Origin: Victivallales bacterium
GTDB taxonomy: Bacteria; Verrucomicrobiota; Lentisphaeria; Oligosphaerales; Oligosphaeraceae
Direction of reading: 5' to 3'
Length of the DNA stretch: 5,815 bases
Assembly: GCA_017963875.1 (NCBI GenBank)
Contig: JAGCTA010000538.1
Coordinates: 1-5,815 of the forward strand
Shown: positions 1 to 5,815 of the stretch, one piece after another
How positions within the stretch are numbered: position 1 is the first letter of the stretch
Layout of the letters: each line of letters begins with the position of its first letter
Translations under genes and position numbers: made by a program
The notes under the pieces: generated by a model
What the model was told of the DNA's origin: nothing
The model's database searches: none
Seen by the model: the letters and a program-made list of their open reading frames with translations, nothing else

Positions 1-609
1 AAATCATCTGAACCCATTGACATGCATTGGATTAGCAACGATTCATTCGACTATGCCTGTTCCATTTACGACGATGAGTTCGCTTTGCCAATCAGCAGGA
101 CGGAGGAATTGGCGACGCTGCAACGGTCAACTCCCGCCACGCATCGGCGGGAGGTCCGATTCTTCAAGCCAGAGTTCTTCTGCGTCGTCGACACCCTTCG
201 TTCCCGCGACGGAAAGCCCCACGACTACGAACTGCGTTTCCATCTGGATACGCTGAAACTTGAACGTTTCGCAGACATCCAGGGTGCTTGGCTTTCTGAT
301 TTCGGCAGAAAGCACGATGTGCTCATCGTTCCCTTGTGGACTGAGGGGCTGGAAAGCCAAGTCCTTCAGGGAGTGGATGAACCGCCGATGGGAGGGTGGT
401 TCGTCGGACGCAATGACTTGACACGTCACAAATGCTCCACGCTGACCATGACGGTCAGGGCGGAAACGAACCATCGATTCTGCACGCTTTTCATTCCAGT
501 TCAAAGGGATGGAATCATGCCAATTCTGCGCAGACGCAATGATAAACTGTTTGAATTGGCCGTCAATGGCCGAAACTTCGCCATCTCTCCTGACGTTTTG
601 AACAAATAA
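1..609 (+). CDS. Heparinase II/III-like protein, C-terminal part (5' end outside window)
   Basis: The frame is open from base 1 to the TAA at 607-609, giving 202 residues, and seven codons precede the first ATG at 22, so this is the end of a longer gene rather than a gene starting at 22. The visible part resembles the C-terminal beta-sandwich domain of heparinase II/III-type polysaccharide lyases. It has a tyrosine-containing stretch (SFDYACSIYDDEF), then an arginine-led strand running into 'FFKPEFFCVVDTL', then 'HDYELRFHLDT', which is the usual order in that domain. Members cleave uronic-acid-containing polysaccharides by beta-elimination. The catalytic alpha/alpha-toroid residues would lie upstream and cannot be checked, so the substrate is unknown. 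The next gene begins 26 bases downstream, consistent with co-transcription. I am fairly sure of the superfamily but not of the activity. Confidence 0.75.
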   Translation, partial: KSSEPIDMHWISNDSFDYACSIYDDEFALPISRTEELATLQRSTPATHRREVRFFKPEFFCVVDTLRSRDGKPHDYELRFHLDTLKLERFADIQGAWLSDFGRKHDVLIVPLWTEGLESQVLQGVDEPPMGGWFVGRNDLTRHKCSTLTMTVRAETNHRFCTLFIPVQRDGIMPILRRRNDKLFELAVNGRNFAISPDVLNK

Positions 610-621
610 TATTTTAGATTT

Positions 622-626
622 AAGGA
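622..626 (+). promoter_or_regulatory. Ribosome binding site of the SGNH hydrolase gene
   Basis: AAGGA lies nine bases before the ATG at 636, in the short gap after the heparinase-like gene. It supports that start codon. Confidence 0.65.
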
Positions 627-635
627 TTTCACATC

Positions 636-1997
636 ATGCCGAAACTTCAAAACAGTCATGATTTATTCGATTCAGTTCCCAGCCGTTTTCAGCCCCCGCT
701 ATTCCTTTCAGGGCAGCGGGTTGGCTTTGTCGGCGACAGCCTGACGCGGCTGGGGATGTATCATCGGAACATCTGCCTTTTCTATGCTACGCGCTATCCT
801 TCCAGAAAACTCATTGCACGGAACTTCGGCATTTCTGGTAATACCGCCGAAGGGTGCGTCAATCGATATCGTTGGGACATCGCGCCATTCAAGGCGGATG
901 TCCTCACAATCACCACAGGCGTAAACGACTCCAGAATTTGGCTGTATGAAACAAATGCGCCTGATGCGACGAATCTCGCGGAACGCGAAAAGGCAATTGA
1001 CACACACGTGAAAAGCACAAGGAAATTTGTCAAAATGGCGAAGGAAGACGGTTCGCAGGTTATCATCATCTCCCCTGCCCTCTATGATCAGACGGCGGAG
1101 ATGGAGTGTCCTAAGCGGACGGGAGTCAACGATGCATTGCGGCGAATGTCGGACAGCGACCGAAAGACGGCGGAGGCGTTTGGCTGTCCATTCATCGACC
1201 TGAATACGCCGATGATGAAAATCAATCGAGTCATTCAGGAGGCGAATCCGCAGAGCACGCTGATCGGCCTTGACCGTGTCCATCCGAGGGAAGTCGGCCA
1301 ATTGGTAATGGCGATTGTGATTCTAAAAGCACAGGGAGTGACACCTGTCGTCGCGGAAGTTTCTCTGGATGCGCGTGCGCAGGAGCATGTCATGACGAGG
1401 AATTGCACTATCTCGGAACAGCATGTCGATTCGGAACGCATCAATTTCACCTATCAGGCGAACGCGCTGCCCTTCCCGCTTCGGCCTGATCAGAAAGCGA
1501 TAGCGGATTTCTATGATTTCCAATCGGATATGAATGGTGAAATCATTAGTATCGACAATCTGCCCGCAGGGAAATATAGGATTTGCATCGACGGCAAACC
1601 GCTGACGACGGCCTCTGCGCGGCAATTAGCGGACGGCATCAATTTGTCTTTGTTGCACACGCCGCAGGCCAGTCAGGCGAATGAAGTCCGCAAGATTTTG
1701 GAAAAGCGTCATTTGCTTGAGCAGAGACTGCGTATTCGCATGCTTCTGAAACAACAATTCTTTGCGGACAGAGATGATTTGACGTGGAAAGAAGAGAAGG
1801 CGATTCTTTTGGAAGCCTTGGGCAAACTCGGCACCGTCACTATATGGGATACATTCCGTGCAAAGTGCATCCGAGAATACATGAAAGTCGGTGCGCGGCA
1901 CAAGGAACTCTGGAACAAAGTCGATGACATGACGGATGAAATCTATAAATTGAATAAGCCAATGTCTCATGTGATTGACATTCAACAAGCAAGGTGA
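636..1997 (+). CDS. SGNH/GDSL hydrolase family protein with long C-terminal module
   Basis: This is a complete 453-residue protein. Residues about 25-235 form an SGNH hydrolase domain with all four signature blocks. These are 'FVGDSLT' with nucleophile Ser35, 'FGISGNT' with oxyanion Gly68, 'TTGVNDS' with Asn97, and 'DRVHP' with Asp213 and His216. Such enzymes hydrolyse esters, and in polysaccharide loci they often remove acetyl groups from sugars. The acyl substrate here is not known. Residues about 265-453 are an extra module. It contains an 'ALPFPL' stretch, a 'LPAGKYRICIDGKPL' strand pair, a 'GINLSLL' motif near residue 334, and then a charged helical, possibly coiled-coil, region at about 348-370. 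Comparable extensions occur, to my recollection, in SGNH proteins of Planctomycetes and Lentisphaerae. No signal peptide is evident, so the protein may be cytoplasmic unless the start is further upstream, which the ribosome binding site argues against. Confidence 0.9.
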   Translation: MPKLQNSHDLFDSVPSRFQPPLFLSGQRVGFVGDSLTRLGMYHRNICLFYATRYPSRKLIARNFGISGNTAEGCVNRYRWDIAPFKADVLTITTGVNDSRIWLYETNAPDATNLAEREKAIDTHVKSTRKFVKMAKEDGSQVIIISPALYDQTAEMECPKRTGVNDALRRMSDSDRKTAEAFGCPFIDLNTPMMKINRVIQEANPQSTLIGLDRVHPREVGQLVMAIVILKAQGVTPVVAEVSLDARAQEHVMTRNCTISEQHVDSERINFTYQANALPFPLRPDQKAIADFYDFQSDMNGEIISIDNLPAGKYRICIDGKPLTTASARQLADGINLSLLHTPQASQANEVRKILEKRHLLEQRLRIRMLLKQQFFADRDDLTWKEEKAILLEALGKLGTVTIWDTFRAKCIREYMKVGARHKELWNKVDDMTDEIYKLNKPMSHVIDIQQAR

Positions 1998-2014
1998 ACG
2001 AGCCTATTCAAGAC

Positions 2015-2022
2015 AAAAGGTG
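2015..2022 (+). promoter_or_regulatory. Ribosome binding site of the TSCPD gene
   Basis: AAAAGGTG ends five bases before the ATG at 2028, inside the 30-base gap after the SGNH gene. It fixes the start of the small gene. Confidence 0.6.
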
Positions 2023-2027
2023 CATAT

Positions 2028-2279
2028 ATGAAAAAGATTCACTATGATTGCGTGGGGACATGCTCCAACTGCTTCGATTTGACCATTGACGATGATGACC
2101 GCATTGCTTCAGCGGAGTTTACGGGTGGATGCAATGGCAATCTACAGGGCATCATGCGGCTGATTCAGGGCATGAAATGCGATGATGTCATTGCACGGCT
2201 TAGCGGTGTGAGTTGCAATGGTGGGCCGACTTCCTGTCCTGACCAACTGGCTAGAGCACTGAAAACACGCAAGGGGTAA
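2028..2279 (+). CDS. TSCPD domain protein (TIGR03905-like)
   Basis: This complete 83-residue protein carries the motif that names the TSCPD domain (residues 68-72), preceded by 'GVSCNGGP'. It also has the family's 'FTGGCNGNLQGI' block at 31-42 and 'RLIQGM' at 44-49. The length matches the stand-alone family, and the same domain is found near the C-terminus of adenosylcobalamin-dependent ribonucleotide reductases. The usual four family cysteines appear to be Cys12, Cys35, Cys63 and Cys70, which could bind a metal. Cys8, Cys15 and Cys51 are additional. The molecular role of the stand-alone proteins is not established. It follows the SGNH gene by 30 bases and is probably the last gene of that transcript, because an inverted repeat overlaps its stop codon and a 145-base gap follows. 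Confidence 0.9.
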   Translation: MKKIHYDCVGTCSNCFDLTIDDDDRIASAEFTGGCNGNLQGIMRLIQGMKCDDVIARLSGVSCNGGPTSCPDQLARALKTRKG

Positions 2280-2304
2280 TGCTATTAGACGATAATAGCG
2301 TTGC
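2276..2304 (+). repeat. Stem-loop overlapping the TSCPD stop codon
   Basis: GCTATTA at 2281-2287 and TAATAGC at 2293-2299 are perfect inverted copies around a five-base loop (GACGA). As RNA the stem extends to about 12 pairs (2276-2287 with 2293-2304), including two G-U pairs and taking in the stop codon. No T-run follows, so it is not a standard intrinsic terminator. It could protect the 3' end of the mRNA or help factor-dependent termination. Confidence 0.6.
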
Positions 2305-2328
2305 AACAAACACTTGAAGAATTATATT
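2301..2328 (+). promoter_or_regulatory. Possible sigma70-type promoter for the ATPase-like gene
   Basis: TTGCAA at 2301-2306 (4 of 6 to consensus) and TATATT at 2323-2328 (5 of 6) are 16 bases apart in an AT-rich gap. A transcript from here would have a leader of about 90 bases carrying the downstream hairpins. The match is weak and AT-rich DNA yields such boxes by chance. Confidence 0.22.
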
Positions 2329-2335
2329 GTGTTTG
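2307..2335 (+). repeat. Second inverted repeat in the intergenic gap
   Basis: CAAACAC at 2307-2313 and GTGTTTG at 2329-2335 are perfect 7-base inverted copies separated by 15 AT-rich bases. The following 15 bases are T-rich but interrupted (ATTCTTTGTATCATT), so weak termination is possible. It begins two bases after the preceding stem-loop. Confidence 0.5.
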
Positions 2336-2354
2336 ATTCTTTGTATCATTTCAG

Positions 2355-2370
2355 GATTATCAAAATAATC
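2355..2370 (+). repeat. Third small stem-loop in the intergenic gap
   Basis: GATTAT at 2355-2360 and ATAATC at 2365-2370 are perfect 6-base inverted copies around a four-base loop. The arms are AT-rich and would be weak alone. Its interest is its place in a row of four such structures. Confidence 0.35.
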
Positions 2371-2380
2371 GACAGATTTC

Positions 2381-2398
2381 GGGTGAAAACGCCCTTTT
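2381..2398 (+). terminator. Terminator-like hairpin just before the ATPase-like gene
   Basis: GGGTG at 2381-2385 pairs with CGCCC at 2390-2394 (five pairs, one of them G-U) around an AAAA loop and is followed at once by TTTT at 2395-2398. The layout is that of a short intrinsic terminator reading on the + strand. The stem and T-run are both shorter than usual, so efficiency is doubtful. It lies 26 bases upstream of the ATG at 2425, so it would act either as the end of the upstream operon or as an attenuator in the leader of the ATPase-like gene. Confidence 0.45.
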
Positions 2399-3411
2399 AA
2401 GCATCTGAAATAGACAGTTTTCCCATGAAAGACATAACCAGCAGCATATTCACGTTTGAGGATTTGATACAGGGCAATTTCCTGTATGTGGACAAGACGG
2501 AGTATATCTGGCAGTTAGTCAGACCAGCCAAGGAGATGTACTTTCTTTCGCGCCCTCGCCGTTTCGGGAAGTCGCTGACCCTTTCCACGCTGAAGGCCGT
2601 CTTCGAGGGCAAGAAGGAACTCTTCAAGGGGCTTGCCATCTACGACAAACCATACGACTGGAAGACGCATCCGGTCATCCATCTGGACATGAACGGGTGG
2701 GATTTCAGAACGCTTGATTCAATGGAGGATAGTTTCAGACTGATTCTACTTGAACAGGCGAAATTCAACAAAGTCACCTTGAAGGAGCATACCGCCAACG
2801 CGATGTTCCATGAACTTATCAGTACCCTTCACGATACGAAGGGCGATGTGGTCATACTTCTTGACGAGTACGACAAGCCCATCTTGAACAATATCTCAAA
2901 GCCCGACTGCCACGATTTTCTGGCTGCGCTGAAAGTCTTCTATTCTGTGATAAAGGAGAAGAATGCCATGATACGCCTGGCGTTCATCACGGGCGTCAGC
3001 AAGTTCTGCCATGTCTCCCTTTTCTCCGACCTGAACAACCTGACGGACCTCACGATGGACGCGCGGTTTGCCACGATGCTCGGCTATACCCAGGAGGAGG
3101 TTGAGTCGAACTTCGGCGATCGCATCGCCGCACTGGCCGACGAACGCGGAATTGATGCGTTCAAGGAGGATATTAGGGAATGGTACAACGGTTACCGCTT
3201 CGAGGAAAGCGCCAGGACGGTCTACAATCCCGTCTCGCTGGCACAGTTTTTCAAGTCGGGCGGCAAGTTCGACAACTACTGGTTCCAGACAGGCACGCCG
3301 ACCTTCCTTCTGGATTTGATTATGAAGTCCAAGTTTGATTTCTCGGTGTCGCTGGACAGGCCAGTCTCCAAGTCTTTTTTCGATGCGTTTGAGGTCACGG
3401 ATTTGGATCCG

Positions 3412-3424
3412 ATGGTGGATGCTT
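3412..3424 (+). other. Frameshift site in the ATPase-like gene (one apparent extra base)
   Basis: Frame 1 follows the family to 'EVTDLDPMV' (codon GTG at 3415). The family's next block, 'LFQTGYLTI', appears in frame 2 starting from the ATG at 3419. Dropping a single base in this interval, for example one G of GTGG at 3415-3418, restores a continuous protein with the spacing expected between 'DP' and 'GYLTI'. No slippery run, stop codon or pause signal typical of programmed +1 shifting is visible here. A T6 run at 3375-3380 lies upstream, but the family-like sequence stays in frame 1 beyond it. Confidence 0.8.
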
Positions 3425-4000
3425 TTCCAGACAGGCTATCTGACCATCGACCGCGCGGAGCGACGGCAGGTCCCCTTCACAAAAAAGGTCATCACGGAAT
3501 ACTATCTGCATTTTCCGAATCTGGAGGTGGAAGAGTCCTTCAAAGACGCTCTGCTCACTTACTGCACCAATGTCAAGAAGCGGGATACTCAGGAACTGAT
3601 GCTGAATCTGGTCACGGCGGTGGGAACAGGCGACGTCGATGGCTTTATGAAACTATTCCAGTCCATCTTCGCTGGAATCCCGTACATGATTCACGTGAAG
3701 GACGAGCATTACTATCAGACTGTCTTCTACGTTGTCTGCGACCTGCTGAAGTTGATGGTCCAGGCGGAAGTCTGCACTGGCGACGGACGCATCGACATGA
3801 TGGTCGCGGCAGGAGAATGGATCTACGTCATTGAGTTTAAACTCAACAAGACAACGGAGGACGCGATGAGGCAGATTGAGAACAAAGAATATGCGCTGAA
3901 ATACATCAAGGAAGGCAGACGCATCATGCTCGTCGGAGTCAACTTCGACTTCAACGCTGGCAACATCACAGGCTGGCTCAAGGAGGAATACAGCAAATGA
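3419..4000 (+). CDS. C-terminal PD-(D/E)XK nuclease-like half of the ATPase-like protein, in the shifted frame
   Basis: This is the part of the broken gene that lies in frame 2, ending at TGA 3998-4000. It starts at the family block 'LFQTGYLTI', passes through a helical linker, and ends in a PD-(D/E)XK-like core. The candidate catalytic residues are Asp in 'GRIDMMV' (codon at 3794), then Glu and Lys in 'VIEFKLNKT' (codons at 3833 and 3839), followed by the helix 'AMRQIENKEYALKY'. The open frame extends back to an ATG at 3335, but residues before 3419 do not look like the family and are out-of-frame reading. No ribosome binding site is well placed at either ATG, so independent translation is uncertain. 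The domain is the fold of many nucleases, but activity in this family is not established. Confidence 0.7.
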   Translation: MLFQTGYLTIDRAERRQVPFTKKVITEYYLHFPNLEVEESFKDALLTYCTNVKKRDTQELMLNLVTAVGTGDVDGFMKLFQSIFAGIPYMIHVKDEHYYQTVFYVVCDLLKLMVQAEVCTGDGRIDMMVAAGEWIYVIEFKLNKTTEDAMRQIENKEYALKYIKEGRRIMLVGVNFDFNAGNITGWLKEEYSK

Positions 4001-4059
4001 ACTCTTTGCGACCGTTTGTTATTGGACTGGATTTCATATCTAGGCAGAATTTGATATAA

Positions 4060-4066
4060 AGAAGGA
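4060..4066 (+). promoter_or_regulatory. Ribosome binding site of the alpha-galactosidase gene
   Basis: AGAAGGA lies ten bases before the ATG at 4077. An in-frame ATG at 4068 is only one base from this sequence and so is too close to be used, which favours 4077. The 76-base gap after the ATPase-like gene holds no other clear signal. Confidence 0.6.
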
Positions 4067-4076
4067 AATGAGAACC

Positions 4077-5815
4077 ATGACAACTTTGACCTTTGGCGAT
4101 TATTCATTCGAAATGCATGCGGACGGCTGCTTTGACATTACAACTCCTGCAACTCGGCTGACAGGCATCCATGCGGAGGCGCGAGTCAACGACAATGTTT
4201 TCCGCCTTCCATTCGTCGCCAAAGACGTTTCAGATACGAAGGCATTGTTCGAAGCGGAGCGTGCGGAGGGACGTTTCATGCTGGCTGTCGATTTATCAAG
4301 AGACGGCATTCGCCTGAATCTTTCATGTGAACTTAAGGCATTTCCACGAGATATCGAATTATCGCCATTGGCCATGGAGACGCTTACCGTTGACCAACTC
4401 ATCTGCCAGGGGCGCCGAATGGGCCGCTGCTTCATTCACTCGTTCCCAATGACACCAAGTGGAGGTCCTGCCATTGAGGATAACAGACTCCAGAACGACT
4501 TGATTTCACATTTCTATATCGGCGCACGCTTCGGCAGAAAATACCTGCTTTTCTCTACGCCGTTGCGCAACCGTCTTCACTGTGAATTCGGCGGCAAACT
4601 GGTCGCTACAGGAGTGACAAATTTCCGCGCATTTGCCGCGACATGCCATGAGGACAGTCTTAAATTCGAATCAGGCGAACTGACCATTGCCTCAGGCGAC
4701 GATCCATTCAAGATGACATTCGACTGGTCTGACCGCAATGTGGAAGTCAAAAAGTACAATCCAGCCATATTCGCCCCAGGCTGGAATTCCTGGGATTACT
4801 ACCGCTGGACAATCACTGAGGAGCAAGTGCTCGCCAATGCCGATTTCATTCGCCAAGACCCAGTTCTCTCTAAGCACATCCGCCGAATCATCCTTGATGA
4901 CGGCTGGCAGTATTGCTACGGCGAATGGGAGCCAAACCACTTTTTCCCGCACGGCATGAAATATCTCGCTGATGAAATTACCAAGATGGGCTTTGAGCCT
5001 GGACTGTGGCTAGCGCCCGCCATCATCGAGCCTCATACACAAATTGCCCAACTTCATCCCGAATGGCTTGCCATGGGTGAATCGGGGCAGCCATGCTTCA
5101 GTTGGCAGTGCATGGGCAGGCACGCGGGCGTCATTGATCCGACTGTTCCAGAGGTGCAGGACCATATCAGAAAACTTTTCGACAAATACGCGGGCTACGG
5201 CTACAAGTACTTTAAACTCGATTTCCTCTTCGGTGCCATGCAGGCACGACAATACCATGACCGTACTATCCCGCACACGGACATCGTGCGGCTCATTGTC
5301 AAGTCGGCATCGGAGGGTGCCGCAGGACGGTCTCTCATCATGGGCTGCAATTATCCATTTGATTCAGGCAACTGCTATGTGGATGCGGTGCGCGTCGGCG
5401 GCGATATCCATGCGCGCTGGGAGAATGTCAAGCGCAACGCAGTCGCTGTCAGCGTGAACTTCTGGGGCACGGGGCGTCATTGGCTCTGCGACCCAGACTT
5501 CGCCCTCTGCCGCAGTTTTGATACATCGGACGACCCTGATATCAACACACTTGCGCCGACCGCCATGTTTGGAACGCTCGATGGACCGTATCTTCCCGAG
5601 GTTTCCGAATACCGTCAGGTCGATGCGCATCTGGCACAGATTGAGACCCTACTTTCGCTCGACATTGTTTCAGGCGGCGCGGTGAATCTCTCAGACCGCA
5701 TGGATCGCCTGAACGCCAAAGGCGTTGAATTGGCTCGTCGGCTCGTGTCCGCAGTCCATGGCGAGCAGGGGCTGCCATTGGACCTGTACGAATGCGCCAG
5801 ACCCGCCGTCTGGCT
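4077..5815 (+). CDS. GH36-type alpha-galactosidase (melibiase), 3' end outside window
   Basis: The frame is open from ATG 4077 to the last base, giving 579 codons with no stop. Residues 1 to about 225 form an N-terminal region with the alternating pattern of a beta-sandwich. The catalytic barrel begins at 'APGWNSWDYY' (Trp236). It contains 'ILDDGWQ' at 272-278, 'FEPGLWLAPAI', 'KYFKLDFLFGA' with Asp382 as probable nucleophile, and 'AVRVGGDI' with Asp443 as probable acid/base. The spacing of about 60 residues between them, and the 'FKLDFLF' and 'R-x-G-x-D' surroundings, match clan GH-D enzymes of the Thermotoga alpha-galactosidase type. They remove terminal alpha-linked galactose from oligosaccharides with retention. 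No signal peptide is visible, so it probably acts in the cytoplasm on imported sugars. Alpha-N-acetylgalactosaminidase or another alpha-glycosidase specificity is possible. Confidence 0.88.
   Translation, partial: MTTLTFGDYSFEMHADGCFDITTPATRLTGIHAEARVNDNVFRLPFVAKDVSDTKALFEAERAEGRFMLAVDLSRDGIRLNLSCELKAFPRDIELSPLAMETLTVDQLICQGRRMGRCFIHSFPMTPSGGPAIEDNRLQNDLISHFYIGARFGRKYLLFSTPLRNRLHCEFGGKLVATGVTNFRAFAATCHEDSLKFESGELTIASGDDPFKMTFDWSDRNVEVKKYNPAIFAPGWNSWDYYRWTITEEQVLANADFIRQDPVLSKHIRRIILDDGWQYCYGEWEPNHFFPHGMKYLADEITKMGFEPGLWLAPAIIEPHTQIAQLHPEWLAMGESGQPCFSWQCMGRHAGVIDPTVPEVQDHIRKLFDKYAGYGYKYFKLDFLFGAMQARQYHDRTIPHTDIVRLIVKSASEGAAGRSLIMGCNYPFDSGNCYVDAVRVGGDIHARWENVKRNAVAVSVNFWGTGRHWLCDPDFALCRSFDTSDDPDINTLAPTAMFGTLDGPYLPEVSEYRQVDAHLAQIETLLSLDIVSGGAVNLSDRMDRLNAKGVELARRLVSAVHGEQGLPLDLYECARPAVW

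Larger units (their letters stand above)
2425..4000 (+). pseudogene. AAA-ATPase-like / PD-(D/E)XK nuclease-like protein, frameshifted
   Basis: Joining the two frames gives one protein of about 524 residues, close to the usual size for the AAA-ATPase_like family (Pfam PF09820 with the C-terminal PF08011/PDDEXK_9 domain). The N-terminal part has the family opening 'NFLYVDKTEYIWQL' at 18-31. A Walker A-like 'SRPRRFGKSL' at 42-51 has Lys49 and Ser50. A Walker B-like 'VVILLDEYDKP' at 142-152 has Asp147 and Glu148. The hallmark 'FITGVSKF' is at 187-194, followed by 'FSDLNNLTDLT'. As sequenced, frame 1 continues past the break as 138 unrelated residues to a TGA at 3832-3834 (469 residues in total). 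The ATG at 2425 is the only plausible start, because an in-frame TAA at 2398 precedes it with no other start between. No clear Shine-Dalgarno sequence is visible. The family is widespread and repeated in many anaerobe genomes. Its biological role is not firmly known. The break may be a real mutation or a sequencing error. Confidence 0.85.

Noticed and set aside
22..609. Stand-alone 195-residue gene starting at the ATG at 22
   Set aside because: The frame is open to base 1, no ribosome binding site precedes the ATG, and the product matches only the C-terminal domain of a larger protein.
708..1301. 197-codon open frame on the minus strand opposite the SGNH gene
   Set aside because: It lies wholly antisense to a gene with all four SGNH catalytic blocks, its product resembles no family I know, and it is a by-product of the codon bias of the + strand gene.
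3412..3424. Programmed ribosomal frameshift
   Set aside because: There is no slippery heptamer, in-frame stop, or upstream Shine-Dalgarno-like stimulator in the usual arrangement, and the family is normally encoded in one continuous frame.
3418..3834. Continuation of frame 1 after the ATPase break, about 138 residues rich in R, G and H
   Set aside because: The composition is typical of out-of-frame reading and the real family sequence continues in frame 2 over the same bases.
3993..4009. GCAAA/TTTGC inverted repeat over the stop codon of the ATPase-like gene
   Set aside because: It has only five pairs and no T-run follows, so it is expected by chance.
4022..4060. Promoter before the alpha-galactosidase gene (TTGGAC and TATAAA)
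   Set aside because: The two boxes are 27 bases apart, too far for a sigma70-type promoter, and no better pair was found in this 76-base gap.
5010..5778. Several minus-strand open frames of 78-88 codons near the right edge
   Set aside because: They are antisense to the conserved catalytic part of the alpha-galactosidase and show no recognisable motifs or ribosome binding sites.

Overview
This window of about 5.8 kb is densely coding and every supported gene is on the + strand. It looks like bacterial chromosome of roughly balanced base composition. The gene mix is a heparinase II/III-type lyase end, an SGNH hydrolase with a long C-terminal module, a TSCPD protein, an AAA-ATPase-like/PD-(D/E)XK protein and a GH36-type alpha-galactosidase. 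That mix fits an anaerobic carbohydrate degrader. The SGNH C-terminal module recalls proteins of the Planctomycetes/Lentisphaerae/Verrucomicrobia group, so a gut or sediment member of that group is my best guess. Bacteroidetes or Firmicutes cannot be excluded.

Left part (1-2279): three genes lie close together with gaps of 26 and 30 bases and could be one operon. They are the 3' end of a heparinase II/III-like gene that enters from outside the window, a complete 453-residue SGNH/GDSL hydrolase, and a complete 83-residue TSCPD protein. The latter two have recognisable ribosome binding sites.

Middle (2280-4000): a 145-base AT-rich gap holds four consecutive perfect or near-perfect inverted repeats. 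The last is shaped like a weak terminator and lies only 26 bases before the next start codon. Then comes an AAA-ATPase-like gene with a C-terminal PD-(D/E)XK nuclease-like domain. Its reading frame is broken by one apparent extra base near 3412-3424, so the ATPase and nuclease-like halves are in different frames. Its codon choice (strong AAG preference for lysine) differs from the neighbours, which suggests separate ancestry.

Right part (4077-5815): a GH36-like alpha-galactosidase begins after a good ribosome binding site and runs off the right edge, with 579 codons visible. The probable catalytic nucleophile and acid/base aspartates are both present.

Taken together, the lyase, the probable esterase and the alpha-galactosidase suggest a set of enzymes for breaking down an acidic, acylated, galactose-containing polysaccharide or its oligosaccharides. 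This is inference from gene content. I saw no convincing new system. The points most worth a second look are the frameshift, the palindrome-dense gap and the uncharacterised C-terminal module of the SGNH protein.
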